The translations under genes were made by a program, and so were the position numbers. Of a DNA stretch of 64,000 bases, positions 18,193 to 27,931 are shown in pieces. Every line of letters starts with the position of its first letter. Within the stretch, counting starts at the first letter, position 1. Source of the stretch: Acidobacteriota bacterium (GTDB lineage: Bacteria > Acidobacteriota > Thermoanaerobaculia > Multivoradales > Multivoraceae); the NCBI GenBank assembly GCA_011525365.1, contig WTGQ01000002.1, forward strand, positions 2,460,773 through 2,524,772. Reading direction: 5' to 3'. Under the pieces are notes generated by a model. That model was not told the origin of the DNA, made no database searches, and was given only the letters and a program-made list of their open reading frames with translations.

Positions 18193-18378
18193 ATGGAACT
18201 CCGGACCGTCGACGCCGACAGCGAGTGCCCCGAGTGCTTCGAGGCCGTGAGGCTTGAGACGGTGATGCAGCATGAGATCGTCCAGTGCGGCGGCTGCGGC
18301 GTCGACCTCGAAGTGATCGAACTCGACCCTGTGACCCTGGAACTCGCGCCCGAAGAAGAAGAGGACTGGGGCGAGTAG
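18193..18378 (+). CDS. lysW: LysW amino-group carrier protein
   Basis: The 61-residue acidic protein has two zinc-binding CxxC pairs (C12/C15 and C32/C35) and the diagnostic C-terminal EDWGE, whose terminal glutamate E61 is joined to the amino group of alpha-aminoadipate or glutamate. It carries the biosynthetic intermediates past LysX, LysY, LysZ and LysJ until LysK releases the product. It is the first gene of a six-gene operon with short gaps or overlaps. A well-placed GAGGAGA Shine-Dalgarno precedes the ATG. Confidence 0.96.
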   Translation: MELRTVDADSECPECFEAVRLETVMQHEIVQCGGCGVDLEVIELDPVTLELAPEEEEDWGE

Positions 18379-18390
18379 CGGAGCCGCAGA

Positions 18391-19281
18391 ATGCGCATCG
18401 GAGTCCTCTACAGCCGGGTCCGGCCCGAAGAGAAGCTGCTCTTCGCCGAACTCGAGCGTCGGCCGGCCGACGTCGAGCTGATCGACGACCGCAGGGTCGT
18501 CCTCGCGCTCGGCGGCAGCAGCGCACTCGAGCCGTCCTTCGACTTCGACGTCGTCTTCGACCGTTCGCTCAGCTACAGCCGGGCCCTGGCCAACCTGCGC
18601 GTCCTTGCCGACCGCGGCGTGGCCACCGTCAACCCGGCCTGCGTGATCGAGAACTGTGGCGACAAAGTCCGCACCTCGAGCCTGCTCCAGGCGGCCTCGG
18701 TGCCGACACCCGCCACCCGGGTGGCCTCGACGCCAGAGGCGGCCCTGCTCGCCATCGAGGAGCTCGGCTATCCGGTCGTGTTGAAGCCGACCATCGGCTC
18801 CTGGGGCCGCCTGGTGGCGCGAATCAACGACCGCGACGCCGCCGAGGCGCTGCTCGAGCACAAGAGCACGCTCGGCTCATACCAGCACTCCATCTTCTAC
18901 CTGCAACGCTACGTCGAGAAGCCCGAGCGCGACATCCGGTCCTTCGTCGCCGGCGGCCGCACTCTCTGCGCGATCTACCGCCGGGCGCCGCACTGGATCA
19001 CCAACACCGCACGCGGCGCCTCCACCGAGAACTGCCCGATCACGCCGGAAATCGACGACCTCTGCCGGCGAGCCGCCCGCGCCGTCGGCGGCGGCCTGCT
19101 GGCCGTCGACCTGGTGGAGGATCCCGAGCACGGTCTGCTGGTACTGGAAGTCAACCACACGATGGAGTTCCGCAACTCGGTCGCACCCACCGGCGTCGAC
19201 ATCGCAGCGCGCATGATCGACTTCGTGGAACGGGTGGCCACCGTGGGCTGGGACGAGGCCCACGCGCCGGAGGCCGCATGA
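18391..19281 (+). CDS. lysX: LysX, LysW-aminoadipate/glutamate ligase
   Basis: The 296-residue ATP-grasp ligase joins the substrate's alpha-amino group to the LysW C-terminal glutamate. Typical family segments are '[13 protein letters not shown]', '[15 protein letters not shown]', '[11 protein letters not shown]', '[10 protein letters not shown]' and '[13 protein letters not shown]', the last containing metal-binding residues. Whether it prefers alpha-aminoadipate (lysine) or glutamate (arginine), or takes both, cannot be settled by eye. It starts 12 bp after lysW and overlaps lysY by 4 nt. Confidence 0.94.
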   Translation: MRIGVLYSRVRPEEKLLFAELERRPADVELIDDRRVVLALGGSSALEPSFDFDVVFDRSLSYSRALANLRVLADRGVATVNPACVIENCGDKVRTSSLLQAASVPTPATRVASTPEAALLAIEELGYPVVLKPTIGSWGRLVARINDRDAAEALLEHKSTLGSYQHSIFYLQRYVEKPERDIRSFVAGGRTLCAIYRRAPHWITNTARGASTENCPITPEIDDLCRRAARAVGGGLLAVDLVEDPEHGLLVLEVNHTMEFRNSVAPTGVDIAARMIDFVERVATVGWDEAHAPEAA

Positions 19282-20360
19282 CCCTCCACGCATCGATCGT
19301 CGGCGGGTCCGGCTATGCCGGCGGTGAGTTGCTGCGGCTGCTGCTCGGCCACCCCGAATTCGAGGTCGCGCAGGTCACTTCGCGCCGACTGGCCGGCTCC
19401 TTCGTCCATTTCACCCACCCGAACCTGCGCGGCCACACCGATCTGCGTTTCTCCACGCTGGACGAACTCGAGCGCAGCGACCTGCTCTTTCTCTGCCTGC
19501 CGCACGGCAACGCCGCCACGGACATCGACGTCTACTCCGGACTCGCGCCGAAGGTCGTCGATCTCTCCGCCGACTTCCGGCTGCGGTCGGCAGAGGCGTG
19601 GGAAGACTGGTACGGCGCCGCCCATCCCGCACCGGAGTGGCTCGACCGATTCGTGTACGGCTTGCCCGAGCTGGACCGCGAAGCAGTGGCCGGCGCCGCC
19701 CGCGCGAGCGGCGTGGGGTGCAACGCGACCGCGACCCTGCTGGGCCTGCTTCCCCTGTTCGAATCCGCACCCCAGGAGAACGATCTCGTCGACTGGAGTC
19801 GCGGAGTCGTCACCGAACTCAAGGTCGGCAGCAGCGAAGGCGGCGCCTCGTCGTCGGATGCCTCCCATCACCCCGAGCGGTCGGGCGTCGTGCGCAGTTT
19901 CCGGCCGACGGGCCACCGGCATACCGCCGAGGTCGAACAGGCGTTCGCCACCCGCGGCGTCGATGTCAAAGGCCGCGTCCACCTCTCGGTGACCGCCGTC
20001 GAGATGGTCCGCGGCGTCCTGGCGACCAGCCACCTCTTCCTTGCCGGCGGGACGGAAGCCAGGGCCGCCGAGCGGGAACTCTTCCGGGCCTACCGCTCCT
20101 TCTGCCGGCAGCATCCCTTCGTGCGCCTGGTCAAGGACCGGCGCGGCATCCACCGCTACCCAGAACCGAAGATCCTCGCCGGCAGCAATCACGCGGAGGT
20201 CGGCTTCGACCTCGATCCGAGGACCGGGCGCCTGGTCGTCATCTGCGCCATCGACAACCTGATGAAGGGCGCGGCTGGAAACGCGGTCCAGTGCGCCAAC
20301 CTGATGTGCGGGTACGAAGAGACCGGCGGCCTCGACTTCCTCGGCCTCCACCCCGTCTGA
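19278..20360 (+). CDS. lysY: LysY, LysW-aminoadipyl/glutamyl phosphate reductase (ArgC-like)
   Basis: The 360-residue protein begins at an ATG overlapping the lysX stop (ATGA). It has the NADP-binding glycine motif [14 protein letters not shown] at the N-terminus and the catalytic cysteine in GVGCNATA, the LysY/ArgC active site. Further family segments are '[12 protein letters not shown]'-like and '[12 protein letters not shown]'. It reduces the LysW-bound acyl phosphate to the semialdehyde. A larger frame beginning inside lysX was rejected as readthrough of a shadow frame. Confidence 0.94.
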   Translation: MTLHASIVGGSGYAGGELLRLLLGHPEFEVAQVTSRRLAGSFVHFTHPNLRGHTDLRFSTLDELERSDLLFLCLPHGNAATDIDVYSGLAPKVVDLSADFRLRSAEAWEDWYGAAHPAPEWLDRFVYGLPELDREAVAGAARASGVGCNATATLLGLLPLFESAPQENDLVDWSRGVVTELKVGSSEGGASSSDASHHPERSGVVRSFRPTGHRHTAEVEQAFATRGVDVKGRVHLSVTAVEMVRGVLATSHLFLAGGTEARAAERELFRAYRSFCRQHPFVRLVKDRRGIHRYPEPKILAGSNHAEVGFDLDPRTGRLVVICAIDNLMKGAAGNAVQCANLMCGYEETGGLDFLGLHPV

Positions 20361-20369
20361 CGCGTCGCA

Positions 20370-21269
20370 ATGGCCGAAACCACCCCAGACACCCCCGGCG
20401 AACCGCTCGTGATCAAGGCCGGCGGCGGCAAGGCGCTCGACCTCGAAGCGATCGCCGCCGACGTCGGATCCCTGTGGCGAGCCGGCCGGCGCGTCGTTCT
20501 GGTTCACGGCGGCGCGGAGACGACGAACGAGGTCGCCGAGCAGTTGGAACACCCGCCGCAGTTCGTGACCAGCGAAAGCGGCTACAGCAGCCGCCGGACG
20601 GACCGCCGCACGCTCGAGATCTTCGAGATGGTCTACTGCGGCCTGCTGAACAAGCGCTGGGTCGAACTCCTGCAGCGCCAGAACGTTGCGGCGGTCGGGC
20701 TGTCCGGGCTCGACGGCCGGCTGTTCGAGGGGCGCCGCAAGGACAAGCTGCGCATCCGGCACGGCGGACGGCGACTCGTGCTGCGCGACGACTGGACCGG
20801 TACCGTCGAGAAGGTGAATGGAGAACTCCTGCGCCTGTTGCTCGGCGGCGGCTACCTGCCGGTCCTGACGCCCCCCGGCGCCTCCTTCGACGGCGAAGCC
20901 GTGAACGTGGACGGGGATCGCGCCGCCGCCGCCGTCGCGACCGCCCTGGGCGCCTCGACGCTCGTCTATCTCTCCGGCGCACCCGGACTGCTTGCCGACT
21001 TCCCCGACGAGGACTCCCTGATTCCCCGCTTCGAAGTCGCCCGCGACGCGCTCTCGGGCGGCGCCCCCGACTCCGGGCTCGAACCTCTGACAGGTGTAGC
21101 CGAAGACCGGATGAAGAAGAAGGTACTCGGAGCTGCCGAGGCGCTCCGGGGCGGAACCGGCCGGGTCATCTTCGCCGATGGTCGAGCCGAACGGCCCGTG
21201 CAGGCTGCCCTCGACGGCGCGGGCACCCACGTCGTCGTCCGGACGGCCGGTCCACGGGAGGATTCGTGA
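20370..21269 (+). CDS. lysZ: LysZ, LysW-aminoadipate/glutamate kinase (ArgB-like)
   Basis: The 299-residue amino-acid kinase phosphorylates the side-chain carboxylate of the LysW-bound substrate. The N-terminal 'VIKAGGGKALD' and 'VLVHGGAETTNEVAE' are the ATP and substrate loops of the acetylglutamate kinase family. 'NVDGDRAAAAVA' and 'GRMKKKVLGA'-like segments (here EDRMKKKVLGAAEAL) occur in the C-terminal half. It starts 9 bp after lysY, and its TGA overlaps the lysJ ATG. Confidence 0.93.
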   Translation: MAETTPDTPGEPLVIKAGGGKALDLEAIAADVGSLWRAGRRVVLVHGGAETTNEVAEQLEHPPQFVTSESGYSSRRTDRRTLEIFEMVYCGLLNKRWVELLQRQNVAAVGLSGLDGRLFEGRRKDKLRIRHGGRRLVLRDDWTGTVEKVNGELLRLLLGGGYLPVLTPPGASFDGEAVNVDGDRAAAAVATALGASTLVYLSGAPGLLADFPDEDSLIPRFEVARDALSGGAPDSGLEPLTGVAEDRMKKKVLGAAEALRGGTGRVIFADGRAERPVQAALDGAGTHVVVRTAGPREDS

Positions 21270-22438
21270 TGAATGGCGCCGAGGACCGCCACCTCGGGAC
21301 GTGGGCGCCGCGCCGGCCCACACCGCCGATCGTCGGCGGCGAAGGTTGCGAACTGATCGCGGAGAACGGCGAGCGCTACCTGGATCTGACCGCCGGCTAC
21401 GGCGTCTGCTGCCTGGGCTACAACCACCCGGCGATGGTCGACGCCATCAAGCACCAGGCGGAGCGGCTCACGTTCTGCCCGCTCAACGTGTCGAGCGCCG
21501 TTCGGGCGGAGTACGTCGAGGCGCTGGCCGCCGTTCTACCCGCGACGCTCGACCGGGTGTTCCTGTGCAACAGCGGCACGGAGGCGGTCGAGGGCGCGCT
21601 CAAGTTCGCGGCGCTGGCTACGGGAAGAAGCCGAACGGTAGCGCTCCGAAGCAGCTTTCACGGCCGCACCCTGGGCGCACTGGCGATGACCTGGAACCCC
21701 GCGGCCCGCAGGCCCTACGACGGCCTGCTTCACGATGCCGTCTTCGTTCAGCCCGAGGCCGAGGCGCTCGACCGGGCGGTCTCCGAGGAGACGGCCGCGG
21801 TCGTCCTCGAACCCGTGCAGGGCGAAGGCGGCGTCCACGTCCTCTGCTCTGATCTCCTCCTGGCGGCGCGCCGCGCCTGCGACCGGCACGGCGCGCTGCT
21901 CATCCTCGACGAAGTGCAGACGGGCTTCGGCCGTTGCGGCAGGTGGTTCGCACATCAGCACACGCCCGGACTCGAGCCCGACCTGATGGCGATGGCGAAG
22001 GGCATCGGCAGCGGCTTCCCGCTGGGAGCGATCGCCTACGGCGATCGGGTCGCCGGGGCGCTGCGCCCCGGCAGTCACGGCTCGACCTACGGCGGCAACC
22101 CGCTCGCCTGCGCGGTCGGCCTTGCCGTGATCGAGACACTCCGACGCCTCGATCTGCCGGCCAGGGCGGCTACGACGGGCGCGCGGTTTGCCGAGTCGCT
22201 CAGGAGCCGGTTCTCCTCGAATCCGCGGGTGCGGGAAGTTCGGGGACGCGGCTTGATGATCGGAGTCGTCCTGCGCGAGCGCGCGGGCCGCCAAATCGCC
22301 CGCCTCGCTACCGAACAACGGGTCCTGACCCTGCCCGCGGGCCCGAACGTGATTCGCCTGCTGCCGCCGCTGATCGTCACGGACGAGGAACTCGAACGCG
22401 GCGCCGAAGCGATCCAGGCCGTGCTCGGAGGTCAATGA
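21269..22438 (+). CDS. lysJ: LysJ, LysW-lysine/ornithine aminotransferase
   Basis: The 389-residue class III PLP aminotransferase has '[17 protein letters not shown]', '[17 protein letters not shown]' with the PLP-binding Asp, and the Schiff-base lysine in [10 protein letters not shown]. It converts the LysW-bound semialdehyde to the amine using glutamate. It is closest in outline to LysJ/ArgD. The start overlaps lysZ by one base (TGATG) and the stop overlaps lysK (ATGA), so the two are translationally coupled. Confidence 0.94.
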   Translation: MNGAEDRHLGTWAPRRPTPPIVGGEGCELIAENGERYLDLTAGYGVCCLGYNHPAMVDAIKHQAERLTFCPLNVSSAVRAEYVEALAAVLPATLDRVFLCNSGTEAVEGALKFAALATGRSRTVALRSSFHGRTLGALAMTWNPAARRPYDGLLHDAVFVQPEAEALDRAVSEETAAVVLEPVQGEGGVHVLCSDLLLAARRACDRHGALLILDEVQTGFGRCGRWFAHQHTPGLEPDLMAMAKGIGSGFPLGAIAYGDRVAGALRPGSHGSTYGGNPLACAVGLAVIETLRRLDLPARAATTGARFAESLRSRFSSNPRVREVRGRGLMIGVVLRERAGRQIARLATEQRVLTLPAGPNVIRLLPPLIVTDEELERGAEAIQAVLGGQ

Positions 22439-23694
22439 CAGTGGATGTCCGAACCCTGGCTGCCGAGATCGTGGACGCCGAACGGCATCGCGCCGAGATC
22501 GAGCTGGTGCGAGGACTCGTCGCGGTCCCGTCGCTGTCCCGGCACGAAGCCGCCGCCAGCGGCTGGCTGGCCGACGAGATGGCCGCGCGCGGCCTCGAAC
22601 GCTGCCATGTGGATGGTGCGCTGAACGCCGTCGGCGAACTGGGCGACCCCACGGCCTCCCGCCTGATCGTCCTGCTCGGGCACATCGACACCGTGCCGGG
22701 GAACATCCCGGTCCGGATCGAGGACGACGGATCTCCTCATGGCATCCTGCATGGCCGGGGTTCGGTCGACGCGAAGGGGCCGCTCGCCAGCTTCGTCGCA
22801 GCGGCGGCGCGACTCGGCGGAGACTGGGCCCGCGCCCACGACCTGCGGGTGATCGTCGCCGGCGCGACGGAGGAGGAGGCGGCCAGTTCCCGCGGCGCCC
22901 ACTTCCTGCTGAAGCGGCTGAACGGCCGCGATGAACCGTCGCCCGACTTCTGCATCATCGGCGAACCCAGCCACTGGCACCGGGTGACCCTCGGCTACAA
23001 GGGACGCCTGCTGATCGACCTGATGGCCCGGCGGCCGAGCAGCCATACCGCCGGCCCGGAGGTCGGCGTCGGCATCACGGCGTTCGACCTCTGGCGGCGC
23101 CTGGAGCAGCTGGCCGAGCGCCACGGAGGAGAAACGCCGTTCGAGCGGGTGCTGCCCAGCCTGCGCTCGATAGGGACCACAAGCGACGGTCTCTACGACA
23201 CTGTACGCGCCGACTACGGCCTGAGGCTCCCGGTCGACTTCGACGTCGCCGCACTGGTCGACGAGTTGACGAACTGGTTCCGCGGCGCGGCGGCGGACAT
23301 CAACGGACCGCTGTTCTCCGACCTCGACCCGGACCTGGCCACGGGAACCATCCGCTGCGAGCAGGGGCACGCCGGCCTGGAACTCAGTCTGCGCGGCTAC
23401 GAGATCGGGGTCCGGGCCGACCGGCACTCGCCGCTGGTGCGCGCGTTCCTCGCCGCCATTCGCGCAGTGGGCGGCCCGCAGGTCGCGCCGAAGTTCGTCG
23501 TCAAGACCGGCACTTGCGACATGAACATCGTCTGGCCGGTGTGGCGATGCCCCATCGTCGCCTACGGACCGGGAGACAGTACACTCGACCACACCCCGAA
23601 CGAGCATCTGGATCTGAACGAGTACCTGCTGGCGGTCGACACCGTGGAACTTGCGCTGAGGAATCTTGCCGCGGCCTTGCCGGCTATCGGCTGA
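22435..23694 (+). CDS. lysK: LysK, LysW-lysine/ornithine carboxypeptidase
   Basis: The 419-residue M20-family metallopeptidase releases lysine or ornithine from LysW. Metal ligands are visible in [10 protein letters not shown] and [10 protein letters not shown], the catalytic glutamates in ATEEEA and a further ligand in IIGEPS. The terminal ligand region is '[16 protein letters not shown]'. It is longer than many LysK proteins (about 350 residues), with extra N-terminal sequence. It closes the operon; the BCCT gene starts 5 bp later. Confidence 0.93.
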   Translation: MTVDVRTLAAEIVDAERHRAEIELVRGLVAVPSLSRHEAAASGWLADEMAARGLERCHVDGALNAVGELGDPTASRLIVLLGHIDTVPGNIPVRIEDDGSPHGILHGRGSVDAKGPLASFVAAAARLGGDWARAHDLRVIVAGATEEEAASSRGAHFLLKRLNGRDEPSPDFCIIGEPSHWHRVTLGYKGRLLIDLMARRPSSHTAGPEVGVGITAFDLWRRLEQLAERHGGETPFERVLPSLRSIGTTSDGLYDTVRADYGLRLPVDFDVAALVDELTNWFRGAAADINGPLFSDLDPDLATGTIRCEQGHAGLELSLRGYEIGVRADRHSPLVRAFLAAIRAVGGPQVAPKFVVKTGTCDMNIVWPVWRCPIVAYGPGDSTLDHTPNEHLDLNEYLLAVDTVELALRNLAAALPAIG

Positions 23695-23699
23695 CTCGC

Positions 23700-25280
23700 G
23701 TGGCAACTCGTCCACCCCGCATCGATCGCACCGCCTTCGGCGTCAGCGTCGGGCTGATCGTGCTGGTCTGCGCTCCCCTCGCGCTGGCGCCCCAGGCCGG
23801 CGGCGCCCTGGTGGTACAGGCCTACGAGTCTCTGACGGAGCGTTTCGGCCTCATCTACCAGTGGGCGACGCTTGCGGTCACCGCGTTCCTGATCTGGCTC
23901 GCCTTCAGCCACCACGGCGAGCGAAGGCTCGGCCACGAAGAGAGCCGCCCGGACTTCAACATCTTCAGTTGGATGGCGATGCTCTTCTGCGCCGGCATCG
24001 GGGCCGGACTCCTCTACTGGTCGACGATCGAATGGGTGACCTACCTCGACCAACCACCCTTCGAACTCGCCCCGAACTCGACCGAGGCGGTCGAGTGGGC
24101 GGCGACCTACGGCATCTTCCACTGGGGCGTCTCGGCCTGGGCGCTGTACTGCTTCCCGGCAGTGGCGATCGCGATCCCCTACTACCGGCAGCACGCGCCG
24201 GTACTCCGCCTGAGCACGGGCCTGCACGCGCTGATCGGCCGCGACGGCTACGACCGCCCCCCTGCAAGGATCGTCGACGTCCTGTTCATCCTGGCCCTGG
24301 TCGGAGGCACCGGCACTTCGCTCGGGCTGGGAACGCCCATGGTGGCGGCATGCATCAGCGAAGTCCTGGGAATCGAACAGACCTTCGGACTTCAGGTGAC
24401 GATCCTGCTCGTCTGCGTCACCCTGTTCGCGACCAGCGTCTACCTCGGACTCGAACGGGGCATCAAGCCGCTCTCCGACGGCTCGATCCTCGCCGCGATC
24501 GTCCTCCTCGCCTTCATCCTGATCGTCGGTCCGACGAACTTCCTTCTGCGAAGCGGCACCAACTCCATCGGTTTGATGCTCGAGAACTTCATCCGGCTGA
24601 ATACCTGGACGGACCCGGTAGCGCGCACCGGCTTCATCGAGGACATGACCGTCTTCTACTGGGCCTGGTGGATCGCTTACGGACCCTTCATGGGCCTGTT
24701 CGTGACCCGCATCTCCCGCGGCCGGACGGTGCGGCAACTGATCCTCGGCATGCTGGTCCTGGGCACGCTCGGCTGCGCCCTGTTCTACGCCGTGCTCGGC
24801 AACTACAGCATGCACCTGGACCTTTCGGGAGCGCTTCCCGTGCGCGACATCGCCGCGCAGGCCGGCACCGAGACCGCGATCGCCCAGAGCATCGGCTTCC
24901 TGCCGCTCGGGACGCTCGTCCTCACCGTCTTCGCGCTCGTGGCGATCGTCTTCATCGCCACGACCTACGACTCCGCGTCCTACTGCCTGGCGGCGTCGGC
25001 CACCCGCAACCTGCCGGAAGGAACGCATCCGGCACGGTGGCATCGCCTGTTCTGGGCCGTCGCGGTCGGCATTCTGCCGGTCACGCTGATGTTCATCGGT
25101 CAGGAGGGCGGTAACGACCAGTTGCGGGTCATCCAGTCGGCCACGCTGGTCGTCTCGCTGCCTCTCCTCGTCGTCGGAGCGCTCATGGCGGTGTCCCTGA
25201 TGCGCTCGCTTCGGGAAGCGGACCGCGAGTCCGAACCTGAACCGGCCGAGACGCAAGGAACGCCTCCCGCGGCCGTCTGA
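23700..25280 (+). CDS. BCCT family betaine/carnitine/choline-type transporter
   Basis: The 526-residue protein has about twelve membrane segments and the BCCT hallmarks 'FCAGIGAGLLYWSTIEW' (glycine-rich TM3) and 'FYWAWWIAYGPFMGLFVTRISRGRT'. BCCT carriers take up glycine betaine, choline or carnitine using Na+ or H+, or by exchange. The start is the GTG at 23700, 5 bp after lysK, so it may ride on the lys transcript. A short C-terminal tail lacks the long osmosensing extension of BetP. Confidence 0.92.
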   Translation: MATRPPRIDRTAFGVSVGLIVLVCAPLALAPQAGGALVVQAYESLTERFGLIYQWATLAVTAFLIWLAFSHHGERRLGHEESRPDFNIFSWMAMLFCAGIGAGLLYWSTIEWVTYLDQPPFELAPNSTEAVEWAATYGIFHWGVSAWALYCFPAVAIAIPYYRQHAPVLRLSTGLHALIGRDGYDRPPARIVDVLFILALVGGTGTSLGLGTPMVAACISEVLGIEQTFGLQVTILLVCVTLFATSVYLGLERGIKPLSDGSILAAIVLLAFILIVGPTNFLLRSGTNSIGLMLENFIRLNTWTDPVARTGFIEDMTVFYWAWWIAYGPFMGLFVTRISRGRTVRQLILGMLVLGTLGCALFYAVLGNYSMHLDLSGALPVRDIAAQAGTETAIAQSIGFLPLGTLVLTVFALVAIVFIATTYDSASYCLAASATRNLPEGTHPARWHRLFWAVAVGILPVTLMFIGQEGGNDQLRVIQSATLVVSLPLLVVGALMAVSLMRSLREADRESEPEPAETQGTPPAAV

Positions 25281-25289
25281 CGAGACCGA

Positions 25290-26078
25290 TCAGCGGTCGC
25301 CGGACGCCAGAGCCGACCTGAGCTCGGCGATGGCGCTCGCCATCGCGTCGAGCGCGCTCTCCCAGTCCGACCAGTGGAACGCGTGACCGGCCTCGATCGC
25401 CTCGTCCCACGAGCCATTGATCGCGAACAACGCGTCGGCCGCCTCATGGCGCTTCGAGGGGTCCCTGAGCCGCAGAACGGCGCGACTCACCTCGACTCGC
25501 TGTTGGCCAAGAGTCCGGAGCCGAGCCAGGTTGCGTCCGCCCCGCGCCAGCGCTTCCTGGCCTGCTTCGCCGGGAATGCCGACCTCGTCGTGATCGGCGT
25601 CCGGGCCGTGACACCGATTGCAACGAGCCTGCAGGCCACCTTCGACGCCCAGCGACTGAGCCGCCAGACTGCCGTGGCAGGTCGTGCAGGTCGGAGCGGC
25701 ATGGACCTCGCGCTCCAGCAGCGCGTAGTGGGCGCTCTGCTGCAGCGCCCGGTACTCGGCATCGTGGCAGCGGCCGCAGGTCTGCGGCAGGTTCCAGTGG
25801 TTTGTCGGGCTATCGCGATGGGCACTGTTGAGCACGCCCTTGTGGGCACGCAACTCGACGAACGTCGAGGTGTTGCCGCCATGACAGTCCGCGCAGGAGA
25901 CGCCGGCCGAGGCGTGCGCCGAGTCGCGGAACTGCCGCAGGTGAACTTGCGCCACCTCGTCGATTTCCTGAGCGGCGTGGCAGTCGATGCACGGATCCTG
26001 GGCCGACGCGGCGCCGGCCAGAGCGCCGACGGCCAGAATCGCACCCGCCCGCTTCAGAATCCCTCCGGTCCCGTCCAC
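25290..26078 (-). CDS. periplasmic pentaheme c-type cytochrome
   Basis: The 262-residue protein has an N-terminal signal peptide (cleavage near GAASA-QD) and five CxxCH haem-attachment motifs: CIDCH, CADCH, CGRCH, CTTCH and CNRCH. Several extra histidines (for example HLRQFRDSAHAS and HALLERE-type segments) could be distal ligands. The C-terminal third is haem-free and helical. It resembles doubled-CxxCH/NrfH-type electron carriers, but no terminal reductase lies next to it. It converges with the BCCT gene, 9 bp apart. Confidence 0.88.
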   Translation of the reverse strand: MDGTGGILKRAGAILAVGALAGAASAQDPCIDCHAAQEIDEVAQVHLRQFRDSAHASAGVSCADCHGGNTSTFVELRAHKGVLNSAHRDSPTNHWNLPQTCGRCHDAEYRALQQSAHYALLEREVHAAPTCTTCHGSLAAQSLGVEGGLQARCNRCHGPDADHDEVGIPGEAGQEALARGGRNLARLRTLGQQRVEVSRAVLRLRDPSKRHEAADALFAINGSWDEAIEAGHAFHWSDWESALDAMASAIAELRSALASGDR

Positions 26079-26117
26079 GACGTCAGGTTACCAATACGTC
26101 AGAGGCCCGACGTCTCG

Positions 26118-27848
26118 TTATCGCCAGTCGAATTCCGGTGTCAGCGTGACCTCCCGGTCTGCTCCGAACATCTCCGGCAAGCGCAGGCGGTAGTAGTTGA
26201 GCGGAATCCCGCCGTACCAGTAGCGGTGCCGGGCAATCCGGGTCGGTCGCTCGAGAACATGGCGCATCGGTGCCTGATCCGCACCCTCGCCGACAGGCGC
26301 CAGGGTCACCGTCAGACGGGCCAGCCGCACCGGCGAACCGACCAGGAGTTCGCCGTCGGCGGACGGTCGGTAGCGGATCCCGTCCGGACCGTGCGGCCAC
26401 ACGCCGTCGCCGATCAGCCGGACGCGCAGGTCGCCGTGCTGGATGTCCGCCGGGGCCGACCCGAGGTGAATCTGGGAGGTCTCGAGCGGCAGGAGGCCCT
26501 TCGCCGCCGCCGACACGTATCGCAACTGCCGGGCGCCGTGCTCGGCCTCGATCTTAAGCGGAAAAGAGGCCGCCGTCCGCCACAGCGGCAGGACGAACAG
26601 CGCCGCTCCCATGGACATGGCCGCGAGCCAACGCCTGGACGGCGGCCGCTCGATCAGGAACCAGCAGGCCGCGTAGAGGGGCAGGAACCAGCGGTTGGCG
26701 ATCGCTCCCGCTCCGCCGTAGAAGTTGTACGGATTCTTGATCAGAAAGGCCAGGAGTCCGATGGCGATGCCGAGTAGCAGCCATCGCCGCCGCGATCCGC
26801 GCCGCAGGCAGGCGCAGGCCAGGAACAGCGGCAGAAAGTACGGGACGATGCCGATGCTTCGCCCGATCAGCAGGTAGACGACATTGTGTCCGAGCAGCGC
26901 CACGTCGAGTTCAGGTACCAGGAAGCCCGCACGGGCCCAGGATGCGTCCCCGCCCGTCGCGAGCAGTTCTGACCAGCGCCCTCGATCGAAGTCGACGTCC
27001 GGGTAACCCGTGACGCTGCTGAATCCCTGCCGTTCGCTCACGTAGGGAGTCCACGCGCCGCCGCTTGCGCGGTGAAACCACACTGAACCGGCGAGCAGCA
27101 GGATCGCACCGCCGACGACGAGCGCGGCGGCCCGGCGGCCCCACGCCTGACGCAACGTCGCCGCCGTCGCCAGGAGCACCGCCGCCAGCACCGCCAGGTA
27201 GAACGGCCGGCCGGCCCCGGCGAGCGCCAGGAGGGCGCCCCCGGCGACCAGCCGCGCCGGAGGGAGTTCCCCGCCCTCGAGCCAGGGATCCAGGCAGCAT
27301 AGCCCCAGTGCCGTGACGACCAGGTAGAAGAGGTCCGCGTGGATCCAGAACACATGGCCGAAGGTGACCGAGAAGAAGAGCAGGAACGCCGCCACCAGCG
27401 GGCCGTCGGCGCCGATCCGGGCGGTCAGCAGGCAGTCGAGCAGTAGCGCCGCGAAAAGAAACAGCAGCAGGTTCGCCAGGATCGAACCACGCTGGGGCGC
27501 GAGTCGGACGAAGGGTGCCAGATAGACAGAGTAGAAGGCCGGCTTGGCGTAGACGAGCGTGGCTCCGTCGTCGATGCTCTGGAGAATCAGCGGGTCTGGC
27601 ACCTTGCCCGTCAACCGCTGATAGCGGCGAAAGTCGGCTTCTTCGTAGCGCCGGTCGAGGTCGAAGGCGAGGCTCTGGGCCTGCATCGCGTAGACACCCT
27701 CGTCGCCCACCGTGTAGGGCCAGTCCGACGGATCGAAGACGGCTGCTCCGGCCGCCAGCGCGAGCAGGAGCGCCCAGAGCACGCCCCGCTGCCAGGTCGG
27801 CACTCCGATGCATCGCCACGTCTGGCCGCTACCCGAGACTCCCCCCAT
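26118..27848 (-). CDS. GT-C-like multi-pass membrane protein
   Basis: The 576-residue protein has about ten hydrophobic segments and, after the first, an extracytoplasmic loop with 'GDEGVYAMQAQSLA', an acidic motif like those of GT-C glycosyltransferases that use polyprenyl-linked sugars. A C-terminal soluble region of about 150 residues follows. It is expected to act in glycan or lipid assembly at the membrane, but specific activity is inference. It is divergent from the TonB-dependent receptor gene. Confidence 0.7.
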   Translation of the reverse strand: MGGVSGSGQTWRCIGVPTWQRGVLWALLLALAAGAAVFDPSDWPYTVGDEGVYAMQAQSLAFDLDRRYEEADFRRYQRLTGKVPDPLILQSIDDGATLVYAKPAFYSVYLAPFVRLAPQRGSILANLLLFLFAALLLDCLLTARIGADGPLVAAFLLFFSVTFGHVFWIHADLFYLVVTALGLCCLDPWLEGGELPPARLVAGGALLALAGAGRPFYLAVLAAVLLATAATLRQAWGRRAAALVVGGAILLLAGSVWFHRASGGAWTPYVSERQGFSSVTGYPDVDFDRGRWSELLATGGDASWARAGFLVPELDVALLGHNVVYLLIGRSIGIVPYFLPLFLACACLRRGSRRRWLLLGIAIGLLAFLIKNPYNFYGGAGAIANRWFLPLYAACWFLIERPPSRRWLAAMSMGAALFVLPLWRTAASFPLKIEAEHGARQLRYVSAAAKGLLPLETSQIHLGSAPADIQHGDLRVRLIGDGVWPHGPDGIRYRPSADGELLVGSPVRLARLTVTLAPVGEGADQAPMRHVLERPTRIARHRYWYGGIPLNYYRLRLPEMFGADREVTLTPEFDWR

Positions 27849-27931
27849 CCGGCCGGGACGCTAGCAGCCGGCCGCAGAAGTGCTGTAGTCTCCACGCGGT
27901 CGACGTGCAATCGAACAAAGGAGCACTTCCC

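Noticed and set aside
19598..21268. Plus-strand frame running through lysY and lysZ and joined to LysJ
   Set aside because: The upstream part is a shadow frame; the real lysJ start is the ATG overlapping the lysZ stop.
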